NCBI RefSeq assembly: GCF_004331345.1
Contig: NZ_SJJZ01000002.1
Coordinates: forward strand, 1,240,001-1,304,000
Source: Kribbella soli
Lineage (GTDB): Bacteria > Actinomycetota > Actinomycetes > Propionibacteriales > Kribbellaceae
Reading direction: 5' to 3'
Length of the DNA: 64,000 nucleotides
Shown: positions 11,101-18,772 of the stretch, piece after piece
How positions within the stretch are numbered: the stretch's first letter is position 1
Layout: each line of letters starts with the position of its first letter
The notes under the pieces: generated by a model
What the model saw: the letters and a program-made list of their open reading frames with translations, nothing else
What the model was told of the DNA's origin: nothing
Databases searched by the model: none
Program-made: the position numbers and the translations under genes

Positions 11101-12489
11101 TCATTTGCGGTCCCGGAGGATCTTGCGGATGGCGGCGACGCGGTCGGCGTACGCCGCTTCGCCGCCGCGGCGGGTGGGCTTGTAGTAGTCGGTGCCGTCG
11201 ATCACGTCCGGGGCGTACTGCTGCGGGAGGACGCCGCGCGGGTCGTCGTGGGAGTACTGGTACGACGACCCGTGGCCGATCTTCTTCGCGCCGGCGTAGT
11301 GCGCGTCCCGCAGGTGCGGCGGGACCGGGCCGACCTTGCCCGCCTTCACGTCCGCGATCGCCGCGTCGACGGCCATGATCACCGCGTTGGACTTCGGCGC
11401 GAGTGCGAGCGCGACGACCGCCTGGGCGAGATTGATCCGCGCCTCCGGCATTCCGATCAGCTGCACTGCCTCGGCGGCGGCGATCGCGACGCCGAGCGCG
11501 GTCGGGTCCCCCATGCCGATGTCCTCGCTGGCCGAGATCACCAGCCGGCGCGCGATGAACCGTGGGTCCTCCCCCGCCTCGATCATCCGGGCCAGGTAGT
11601 GCATCGCCGCGTCCACGTCCGAACCACGGATCGACTTGATCATCGCGGAGGTGACGTCGTAGTGCTGATCCCCGGCCCGGTCGTACCGCACCGCAGCCCG
11701 ATCAACCGCAGTCTCCAACGTCTTGAGGTCGATCAGCGCAGGCTTACCAGGCTCGGTCTGCTCCTGCTTGGCGCGGGCTCCGCCGGCCGCGGCTTCCAGG
11801 TACGTGAGTGCCCGGCGGGCGTCTCCGCCGGCCATCCGGAGCAAGTGATCCCGCGAGTCCGGGGCCAGCTCGAACTCGCCGTTCAACCCGCGCTCGTCGG
11901 CCAGCGCCCGGTCCAGCAGGAGCGCGATGTCGTCGTCGGTCAGCGACTCGAGCGTCAGCAGCAGACTGCGGGACAGCAAGGGCGAGATGACCGAGAAGAA
12001 CGGATTCTCGGTGGTCGCGGCGACCAGGGTCACCCAACGGTTCTCGACGCCCGGCAAGAGCGCGTCCTGCTGGGCTTTCGTGAAGCGGTGGACCTCGTCG
12101 ATGAACAGTACGGTCTCGACCGTTCCGGTCGCGCGGGACAGGTCCCGGCGCGCGCCGTCGATCACTTGCCGTACGTCCTTCACACCGGCGGTGACCGCCG
12201 ACAGCTCGACGAACTTCCGGTTGGTCTGGTGCGAGACGACGGCCGCGATCGTCGTCTTGCCCGTCCCTGGAGGGCCCCAGAGCAGCAGCGACATCGGCTG
12301 GTCGCCCTCCACAAGCCGGCGCAACGGCGAGCCGGGCGCCAGCAGATGCTGCTGGCCTACCAGCTCGTCCAAACTGCGCGGCCGCATCCGCACCGCCAGC
12401 GGAGCCGCGGTGTGGTCCGCGTCCGCCAGACTCCCACCACCACGGGCCGGCGCCAGCGCACCCGGAAGATCGAACAACCCATCACTCAC
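11101..12489 (-). CDS. rarA: Replication-associated recombination protein A (MgsA/RarA)
   Basis: A AAA+ ATPase of the clamp-loader type acting at stalled replication forks. The 462-residue product has Walker A GPPGTGKTT, Walker B LFIDEVHR, sensor 1 AATTENPFF and the C-terminal MgsA/tetramer domain (AMHYLARMIEAGEDPRFIAR, SASEDIGMGDP). Length and motif order are complete. Placement next to the aspS/hisS and alaS blocks is conserved in actinobacteria, although here about 18 kb of other genes lie between rarA and aspS. Confidence 0.93.
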   Translation of the reverse strand: MSDGLFDLPGALAPARGGGSLADADHTAAPLAVRMRPRSLDELVGQQHLLAPGSPLRRLVEGDQPMSLLLWGPPGTGKTTIAAVVSHQTNRKFVELSAVTAGVKDVRQVIDGARRDLSRATGTVETVLFIDEVHRFTKAQQDALLPGVENRWVTLVAATTENPFFSVISPLLSRSLLLTLESLTDDDIALLLDRALADERGLNGEFELAPDSRDHLLRMAGGDARRALTYLEAAAGGARAKQEQTEPGKPALIDLKTLETAVDRAAVRYDRAGDQHYDVTSAMIKSIRGSDVDAAMHYLARMIEAGEDPRFIARRLVISASEDIGMGDPTALGVAIAAAEAVQLIGMPEARINLAQAVVALALAPKSNAVIMAVDAAIADVKAGKVGPVPPHLRDAHYAGAKKIGHGSSYQYSHDDPRGVLPQQYAPDVIDGTDYYKPTRRGGEAAYADRVAAIRKILRDRK

Positions 12490-12574
12490 CCCAGAAGCCT
12501 ATCCACCCCCACCGACAGCCCGCCGAACACCGGACCGCTCGCACCACCGGGGAGCCACGCCACCGCCCAGCTCC

Positions 12575-12637
12575 CGTCTTTGAGCACCCACCAACCATTT
12601 CAGCGCTCGTCGAACGGTTGGTGGGTGCTCAAAGACG
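12575..12637. repeat. Long inverted repeat, 22-bp perfect arms
   Basis: Positions 12575-12596 and 12616-12637 are perfect reverse complements with a 19-nt loop. The arm contains GAGCACCCACCAACC. It lies in the 159-bp gap between the stop of the 12649-13572 gene and the start of rarA, so on the minus strand it could act as a factor-independent type terminator without a U-tract, as is common in actinobacteria. The GGTGGGT core recurs in other intergenic hairpins of this window. Confidence 0.75.
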
Positions 12638-12648
12638 ATGTGAGTAGG

Positions 12649-13572
12649 TCAGCGGCCGTGGTCGGGGCGGCGGGTGGTGGCATTTCGGATGGCGCGGGTG
12701 TCGCGGCGAGTGGCTGGGGTGGGGGTGTCGAGGGTGTTGGTGAGGTCGGTGCGGACGGAGCGGAGCTGGGCCTGGGCGGGGTCGAGGCCTGGCTCGGGAG
12801 GATTCTGCCTGGCATTCCAGCTCTTGACGGTTTGCGTTATGGCCACCGCGGCGGCGGGTGCCAGCATCGCCGCCTGAGCCAGGTCTGGCGCACCGCTCGC
12901 GGTCACGCCGGCGGCGTACACCAGGCTCCCCACGACGAGCCTGACCTGGTGCCGGTACGACGCGTCCTCGGCGGCGGACATCTGCTGCCGTACGGCGAGC
13001 TCATCCTGGCCGTCCATAAGCTTCTGCCCCTGCTGGACCAGCTCATCGGCCGCGTCGCGCAGCGGCCGACTCAACTCCGCCTTGGCGCCTCGTGTCACCA
13101 CGTCCCGCAGCAAGGAAGCCCGGGCGAGTCGGGTCAGGGACTGCGCGAGCCACTCGTCGCCGCTGGCCGGTACGTCGGCTGTCCCGCCGTACGCCGTGCC
13201 GAACTCGCGACGGAAGTCGGCGATGTCCTTCATCGCCGTGGGGCGCCCGCGGAAGTCAGCCATCATCTTCGCCTGCGCGGCCGCGTCTTCGACGCGCAAC
13301 CCCTCGTGATTGTGGGGATCGAGCGCCAGGTCGGCCGCCTTCGCCAGGATCTGCTCCGCGTCCGTCCCGCCGCCACCGCGCAACGCATCGTCCATCTTCA
13401 GCTGCTTCCACCAGTGCGCGAGCCGGTCGGCCGTCTGCTGGCCCCGGTCCGTCGCATCGGCCGGCAACGACCGCTCGTACTTGTCGAGCGCGAGCAACGC
13501 CTCGGTGGCGAACATCTCCACGACCTGCCGTGTCGCCGCGATGGGCCGACCGCGGTCTTCCCCGGCAGTCAC
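12649..13572 (-). CDS. Unassigned protein with two short hydrophobic segments
   Basis: About 307 residues when started at GTG 13572, which overlaps the stop of the 83-aa gene as GTGA. The first 200 residues are helical and charged (TADRLAHWWKQLKMDD, RVEDAAAQAKMMADFRG). Residues around 215-255 hold two hydrophobic stretches (LVVGSLVYAAGVTAS and QAAMLAPAAAVAITQ) that could be a hairpin in the membrane. The tail is basic and Thr/Arg-rich. I do not recognise a family. The tight overlap suggests it works with the 83-aa protein. Confidence 0.65.
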   Translation of the reverse strand: MTAGEDRGRPIAATRQVVEMFATEALLALDKYERSLPADATDRGQQTADRLAHWWKQLKMDDALRGGGGTDAEQILAKAADLALDPHNHEGLRVEDAAAQAKMMADFRGRPTAMKDIADFRREFGTAYGGTADVPASGDEWLAQSLTRLARASLLRDVVTRGAKAELSRPLRDAADELVQQGQKLMDGQDELAVRQQMSAAEDASYRHQVRLVVGSLVYAAGVTASGAPDLAQAAMLAPAAAVAITQTVKSWNARQNPPEPGLDPAQAQLRSVRTDLTNTLDTPTPATRRDTRAIRNATTRRPDHGR

Positions 13573-13820
13573 CGGCGACCGTCCAGCTCGGCCTGTACGT
13601 CCTCGATCGCCTGCGCCCGGACGCGCAACCGATCGAACTCCTCGGACAGTTCCGGACCCGCCGGCTGGTAGTCGGCATCGTCCGCGGCCTCGTCCGGGAT
13701 GTACCACCAGCGGTCGGCGTACCAGGTCGGACCGACCTCCATCCCGGCGAGCAAGGGCGTCGCCTCTCCGGAGTCCAGCAACTCACGCACGCGCTCTTGT
13801 GACAGCTTGTCGTCCGTCAT
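13569..13820 (-). CDS. Small acidic protein, function unknown
   Basis: An 83-residue, acidic, soluble-looking protein (MTDDKLSQERVRELLDSGEA, then TWYADRWWYIPDEAADD). The second half is helical and charged. There is no signal, membrane segment or recognised motif. Its stop overlaps the GTG of the next gene and its ATG abuts the stop of the VC0807-like membrane protein gene, so all three form one operon. Confidence 0.65.
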   Translation of the reverse strand: MTDDKLSQERVRELLDSGEATPLLAGMEVGPTWYADRWWYIPDEAADDADYQPAGPELSEEFDRLRVRAQAIEDVQAELDGRR

Positions 13821-14510
13821 TCACCTGACTGTAGGCCGCCGAGGGGCGAACACGAGGTGCCATGTGCCGCTGCGCCGGAGCAGCACGATCGTCGGGACCT
13901 GCAGTACGACGATCGTGGCGACAGTGATCACCGGGTCGGTAGCCGGTACGACGGAGATCGGCAAGGTGTACGCCACAACGATCCGCACGATCCCGTCGAT
14001 GATCGTCGCGATCCCCCAGAACACCGTGATCCACTTCCACGCGTCCCGGAACCGCGCGTTCGTCTCCCACAGCTGCTCCATCGCGCGCGCCCGCCGCGGC
14101 ATCAACGCGAGCGTGACGATGTAGGTCAGCGGCTGCGGATGCCGCAGCGACCACAACGTGATGCCGGCGAACGGCAGACTGATCCACGCGTTGCGGACGA
14201 GCAGCAGCCGAGCGTCCCCACCCAGCACGGCGACCACCGAACTCGCCACCATACTCAGCACGACAGCCATCCCGACCAGGTCGGTACGGCGGGTGCGCAC
14301 GAGCGACACCGCCGAACTGATCAGCCCCGGGACCACACCGACGAGCAGCGCGGTCAGGTCACTCGCACCGAGCGCCCGCAGACCGTAGAAGAGTCCGAGC
14401 GGGAGTGCGATGTCGACGACGAGGAGCCAGGGACCTCTGTGCGTGCTGGGCATGCCGAGAGCGTCGCCCACCGAGCCGCCGGCCGGCATCGAGCCGACGG
14501 CTGTCCGCAC
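13821..14510 (-). CDS. VC0807-like integral membrane protein
   Basis: 229 residues with five to six hydrophobic segments, among them PWLLVVDIALPLGLFYGL, LTALLVGVVPGLISSAVSLV and VGMAVVLSMVASSVVAVLGG, and the polar loop RARAMEQLWETNARFRDAWK between later helices. Size and this WETNARFR-type loop fit the VC0807 family, whose function is not known. An alternative start at MPSTHRGPW would shorten it by 19 residues. It leads the three-gene operon 14510-12649. Confidence 0.65.
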   Translation of the reverse strand: MRTAVGSMPAGGSVGDALGMPSTHRGPWLLVVDIALPLGLFYGLRALGASDLTALLVGVVPGLISSAVSLVRTRRTDLVGMAVVLSMVASSVVAVLGGDARLLLVRNAWISLPFAGITLWSLRHPQPLTYIVTLALMPRRARAMEQLWETNARFRDAWKWITVFWGIATIIDGIVRIVVAYTLPISVVPATDPVITVATIVVLQVPTIVLLRRSGTWHLVFAPRRPTVR

Positions 14511-14523
14511 CTAGACCAAAGTC

Positions 14524-17154
14524 TCAGTCCTTCTTCTTCTCGACCCCGTCGTCAGCTTCGTCTTCGTCGTCGGCGTCGGCGTCGCGGAGCTCTTCGGGCA
14601 GGTCGTCCTCGTCGAACTCCTCCGGGAGGATTTCCTCGGACTCGGCGGACGACTCGGGCTTGATCGCGTTCCGGAGGCGGCCGAGGATCCGGTCCGCCTC
14701 GGTGCCGAACGGGTTGTCGTTGACCAGGTACGTCCAGGTCGCGGTCGGCCGCGGGATGCCGCTGGTCTCCTCGTTCAGGCCCTCGGAGGTGATCTCCGCG
14801 TCCGTGAACGTCTCGGCCGTGTCCTTCCAGGCGTCCTCGATCAGCGTGTCGAACGACGCGATCGCCGACTTGTTGAACTCGTCGATCGGCTTCATGTGCA
14901 CGATCCCGCCGGCCAGCGAGCGCAGGTGGATGCCCTCGCGCAGATCCGCCAGATACGCCAGGTGGTCGGTCCAGCGCCGGTCCAGATGCCGCAGCGCGAT
15001 CCGCCGCGCCGCAGCCTTCACCACGTCCTCGCCGACCTCGTCGACCAGTTCGTCGTACCGCTCCTTGGCGCGCTCGGCGAGCTCGTCCGCGGCCAGATCC
15101 TCGGTCAGCACCTTCTCGCGGGTCTCGAGCAGGATCGCCCGCTGCTGCCCCGTGAGTCGGTTGTACTGCCACGTCGTACGGTGCAGTTCCGCGTTCGCGC
15201 CGTCCGCGACCCGCTGGGCGTGCTCGAGCATGCCGACCGACTTGCGGTCCGTGAGACGGCCGGTGTCGTCCGGGTGCGGGCGGAGGCCCGACGAAACGGA
15301 GTACCGCGTGACGAGCTCGTCGGCGAGGCTGGCGAAGAACAGCGACCCGCCCGGGTCACCCTGCCGCCCCGCGCGACCGCGCAGCTGGTCGTCCAGCCGG
15401 CGCGACGCGTGCAGACCGGTGCCGACGACGTAGAGGCCGCCGAGCTCGAGGGCCTTGTCCTTGTCGTGCGTCTCGTCCTTGCCGCCCAGCCGGATGTCGG
15501 TACCGCGGCCGGCCATCTGCGTCGACACGGTGACCGTCCCCGGCACACCGGCCTCCGCGATGATCGCCGCTTCCTCGGCATCGTTCTTCGCGTTCAGGAC
15601 GACGTGCTCGATCTCGGCCGCCTCGAGCTTGTCGCTGAGCTGCTCGGACTCCTCGACGCTGTGCGTCCCGATCAGGATCGGCCGCCCGGTCTCGTGCACC
15701 TCACCGATGTGCTTGACCAGTGCCTCGTTCTTCTGGTCGACGGTCAGGTACAGCCGGTCCTGGTCGTCCTTGCGGACGTTCGGCTTGTTCGGCGGTACGA
15801 CGGCGACCTCGACGTCGTAGAACTCCTGGAGCGACTCCCCCACGACGACCGCCGTACCGGTCATGCCACACAGCGACTTGTACCGCTTGATCAGCGCCTG
15901 CACGGTGATGCTGTCGAGCACCTCACCGGAGTCGCTGACCGGCACGGCCTCCTTCGCCTCGACCGCCGCCTGCAGACCGTCCGGCCAGCGCTGCAGCTTG
16001 GCGATCCGGCCGCGGTTGTTGTTGATCAGGCTGACCTTGCCGTCGCGGACCAGGTAGTCGACGTCCTTGCGCAGCAGCACCTCGGCGTGCAGCGCGACGT
16101 TGATCTGGGTCAAGCGGTCCAGGTTTTCGTCGTCGTACAGGTTGAACCCCGGACGCTCAGGCTCGGCCGCGGCCCCGTCGTCAGCGTCAGCGTCAGCGTC
16201 TGAAGTGGCGTCGGAATCGGTCCCGACGCTGTCGTCGGCGCCCGTCTCGGAGTCGACCTCGCCGACGTCACCTGCGTCGCCGTCAGCCGCGTCGCCGACC
16301 TCGGCCGCTGCCTCCTCGGCCGCGCGTTCGCCGAGCGCCTTCTCGACCTTGTCGGTGCCTCGGTCCGTCAGCGCGACCGTCCGGCCGTCGCCGTCGATCT
16401 CGTAGTCGACCCCCGCGCGCAGCGTCCGGACGAGCTGTACGACGTCGTCGTCGAGCGCCTCGTTCCGGGTCGCGCCGGCCAGCACCATCGGGACCCGGGC
16501 CTCGTCGATCAGCACCGAGTCGGCCTCGTCCACCAGCGCCACGTCGGCCTCGACGGTGACCCGGTCCGCGACGTCGGTGACGAGGCGGTCCCGGAGTACG
16601 TCGAAGCCGATCTCGCTGACCGGGACGTAGCAGACCTCCGCCTGGTACGCCTCGCGGCGCTCCTCCGGCGTGGACGCCTGGCCGACATGCGACACGGTGA
16701 CGCCGAGCAGCTCGTACACCGGGCCCATCCACTCGGCGTCGCGCTTGGCGAGGTAGTCGTTGACCGCCAGCACGTGCACCTTGCGGCCACCCACGGCGTA
16801 CCCGGCGGCGGCGATCGCGCCGGCCAGCGTCTTGCCCTCACCGGTCGCCATCTCGACGACCCGGCCCTGCAGCATCGCCAGCGCGCCGACGACCTGGCCG
16901 TCGAACGCGCGCTCGCCGATCGCCCGGTTCCCCGCGTCCCGGGCCAGCGCGAGGAACTCGATCTGCTCGTCCTCGTGCAGCCCGCCGGTGGTGCGCAGTT
17001 CCGCGACCGCCTCGGTGAGCTCTTCGTCGGTCAGGGAGAGGACCGATTCCTCCGCCTCGCCGACCAGCTGGGTGAGCCGTTCGTACGGGCCGAGATCGAT
17101 CGAGCCGGGGCGCTGCAGCAGCCGGCGGAAGCGAGAAGCGATTTTCAGGGCCAT
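14524..17154 (-). CDS. secA2: Accessory Sec translocase ATPase SecA2
   Basis: An 876-residue SecA-family motor. Walker A MATGEGKT, Walker B LVDEADSVLIDEA and the helicase motif QMAGRGTDI are present. It lacks the Cys-rich zinc tail of SecA1, and has the shorter C-terminal region of actinobacterial SecA2, which exports a subset of proteins with SecYEG. Two features are unusual: a strongly acidic Asp/Ala/Ser insertion (about residues 280-335) in the preprotein cross-linking region, and an acidic tail ending EKKKD. The call SecA2 rather than SecA1 rests on the missing zinc tail and on standing alone here. Confidence 0.85.
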   Translation of the reverse strand: MALKIASRFRRLLQRPGSIDLGPYERLTQLVGEAEESVLSLTDEELTEAVAELRTTGGLHEDEQIEFLALARDAGNRAIGERAFDGQVVGALAMLQGRVVEMATGEGKTLAGAIAAAGYAVGGRKVHVLAVNDYLAKRDAEWMGPVYELLGVTVSHVGQASTPEERREAYQAEVCYVPVSEIGFDVLRDRLVTDVADRVTVEADVALVDEADSVLIDEARVPMVLAGATRNEALDDDVVQLVRTLRAGVDYEIDGDGRTVALTDRGTDKVEKALGERAAEEAAAEVGDAADGDAGDVGEVDSETGADDSVGTDSDATSDADADADDGAAAEPERPGFNLYDDENLDRLTQINVALHAEVLLRKDVDYLVRDGKVSLINNNRGRIAKLQRWPDGLQAAVEAKEAVPVSDSGEVLDSITVQALIKRYKSLCGMTGTAVVVGESLQEFYDVEVAVVPPNKPNVRKDDQDRLYLTVDQKNEALVKHIGEVHETGRPILIGTHSVEESEQLSDKLEAAEIEHVVLNAKNDAEEAAIIAEAGVPGTVTVSTQMAGRGTDIRLGGKDETHDKDKALELGGLYVVGTGLHASRRLDDQLRGRAGRQGDPGGSLFFASLADELVTRYSVSSGLRPHPDDTGRLTDRKSVGMLEHAQRVADGANAELHRTTWQYNRLTGQQRAILLETREKVLTEDLAADELAERAKERYDELVDEVGEDVVKAAARRIALRHLDRRWTDHLAYLADLREGIHLRSLAGGIVHMKPIDEFNKSAIASFDTLIEDAWKDTAETFTDAEITSEGLNEETSGIPRPTATWTYLVNDNPFGTEADRILGRLRNAIKPESSAESEEILPEEFDEDDLPEELRDADADDEDEADDGVEKKKD

Positions 17155-17199
17155 GATGCAGGCAACGTACAGCCTCGGTGTGTCGTTCCGCAGGTCAGG

Positions 17200-18003
17200 T
17201 CAGGGTGTCCATTCGTACGGCGTTGTCACAGTTACGCCGTACAGGCCGAGTTTCTGCAGGATGGGGCGGGAGTCCTCGGACGCGTCGACGCGGAGGAACT
17301 CGTAGCCGCGCTCCTTCGCGAGGCGGGCGCGATGAGCGAGCAGTGCGCTGTAGATGCCCTGCCTGCGCCACTCCGGTAGCGTGCCGCCGCCCCAAAGGCT
17401 GGCGAACCCGGTGCCCGGATGGAACCGGATCCAGGCGGCCGACACGGCGGGTCCGTCCGGGCCCTTCAGCGCGTCCTCGACCAGGAACACCGACAACCGG
17501 TCCGGGAACATCCGCGCCTCCCCCGCGAGCCGCTCGACGATCCGTTCAAGACCGCTGTTCCACAGGGTGTCGGTGAGTACGCCGATCCGGTGGAAGTCGT
17601 CCGGCCCGTCGGCCTCCCGCAGCCGTACCTTCGACGGCAGCGCGGACGGCCGCTCCAGGATCCGGTCCACCTCGCCGAGGATCAGCGTCTCCGGCTCTTC
17701 CTGCGTGAACCCGGCCCGGACCAGCCGCTCACCAAGGTCGGCCGGTTCGTCGTACGCGTATGTCTTCCACTCGAACGGCAGGCCGCGCTCCCGGAAGAAC
17801 GCCACCTCCTGGGCGATCACCGCGTCCGGGTCGTCGCCCAGCCCGCGCGGTGTCTCGACGAACCCGGCTCCCTCGGCGCCCTCGACGTACGAACGGTGCA
17901 CGAGACCGTCGTGCTCCTGCTTCCAGCCGGGGATCGCGTCGGCGTCCGGCAACCGGATCCGCCGGTGGAAAACGTCGAGCAGCTCTTCAGGGGTCATCTG
18001 CAC
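17200..18003 (-). CDS. GNAT family N-acetyltransferase
   Basis: 267 residues. The C-terminal half is a GNAT fold: ALWGGGTLPEWRRQGIYSAL is close to the acetyl-CoA pyrophosphate loop (R/QxxGxG/A), followed by KERGYEFLRVDASEDSRP and LGLYGVTVTTPYEW. The N-terminal half (RLPDADAIPGWKQEHDGLVH) looks like a degenerate second domain. Substrate unknown. Convergent orientation with secA2 transcription is not seen; it is read in the same direction, 45 bp upstream of secA2. Confidence 0.78.
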   Translation of the reverse strand: MQMTPEELLDVFHRRIRLPDADAIPGWKQEHDGLVHRSYVEGAEGAGFVETPRGLGDDPDAVIAQEVAFFRERGLPFEWKTYAYDEPADLGERLVRAGFTQEEPETLILGEVDRILERPSALPSKVRLREADGPDDFHRIGVLTDTLWNSGLERIVERLAGEARMFPDRLSVFLVEDALKGPDGPAVSAAWIRFHPGTGFASLWGGGTLPEWRRQGIYSALLAHRARLAKERGYEFLRVDASEDSRPILQKLGLYGVTVTTPYEWTP

Positions 18004-18103
18004 ATCGTGCCCGATCGACTACCTGAAATCACCGGGCTCGAAAGTAAACCAGTTGGCCACTGGTGTCGTCCAAGTAAGTGTCCATACAAGGGGGAAAAGC
18101 ATC

Positions 18104-18718
18104 ATGAAGATCCAGCACAAAATACCCAAGACGATCGTCGCCGCACTCGCGGTGCTCGCCGTCCCCGCGGCCGCGTTCGCCGCGCCGGCACTGACCGGAT
18201 CGTCCACCGCCCCCCGCACCGCATCGACAGTCTCGACCGCGTCCTGCCCGCGCGGCTGGGGATCGTTGCCCGAGGCAAACAGCAACGTTCGTGCTTCGAC
18301 GCCCGCGACGACCTCTGTCACCAACGTGCGCACCGGACGGCACGCCTGCTACGACCGGTTCGTCGTCGACCTGACCGGCGGACCGACAGGGTACGACGTC
18401 CGCTACGTCCGCAACGTCTACCAGGACGGCTCGGGCTTCCTCGTCCCGCTGCGGGGCGGCGCGAAACTGCAGATCGTCGTGCGCGCGCCGTCGTACAACA
18501 TCGACACCGGTAAGGCGACGTACAGCCCGAAGAACCCGAAGGCGCTGACCAACGTGGCCGGGTACAGCACGTTCCGGCAGCTCGCGTTCGCCGGGAGCTT
18601 CGAGGGTCAGACGACGATCGGTCTGGGCGTCCGCGCCCGGCTCCCGTTCCGCGTCTTCACGCTCGCGGGACCGGGCTCGAACTCCCGACTGGTGATCGAC
18701 GTCGCTCACCACTGGTAA
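18104..18718 (+). CDS. Secreted AMIN-like domain protein
   Basis: A 204-residue exported protein. ATG at 18104 follows AGGGGGA and starts a signal peptide (KTIVAALAVLAVPAAAFA). The mature part has CPRGWGSLPEAN, then VRTGRHACYDRFVVDLTG and RNVYQDGSGFLVPLRGG, and ends with SRLVIDVAHHW; this pattern of a beta sandwich starting with CYDRFVVDL matches AMIN-like domain proteins of actinobacteria. Two cysteines could form a disulfide. AMIN-type domains bind cell-wall polymers in other proteins, but the role of this stand-alone form is unknown. Confidence 0.78.
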   Translation: MKIQHKIPKTIVAALAVLAVPAAAFAAPALTGSSTAPRTASTVSTASCPRGWGSLPEANSNVRASTPATTSVTNVRTGRHACYDRFVVDLTGGPTGYDVRYVRNVYQDGSGFLVPLRGGAKLQIVVRAPSYNIDTGKATYSPKNPKALTNVAGYSTFRQLAFAGSFEGQTTIGLGVRARLPFRVFTLAGPGSNSRLVIDVAHHW

Positions 18719-18731
18719 GCCCCCCACAAAA

Positions 18732-18760
18732 GCGGCCGCCCGTTCCCCGCGGGCGGCCGC
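18732..18760. terminator. Bidirectional hairpin terminator
   Basis: GCGGCCGCCCG at 18732-18742 and its exact reverse complement at 18750-18760 form an 11-bp GC stem with a 7-nt loop. It lies between two converging genes, 14 bp after the AMIN-like stop and 13 bp from the GxGYxYP gene stop, so it can serve both. Confidence 0.85.
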
Positions 18761-18772
18761 GCCTTGTGTTCG

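Noticed and set aside
10597..13671. 1024-codon plus-strand frame across rarA and its neighbours
   Set aside because: It spans several well-supported minus-strand genes and has no recognisable domain.
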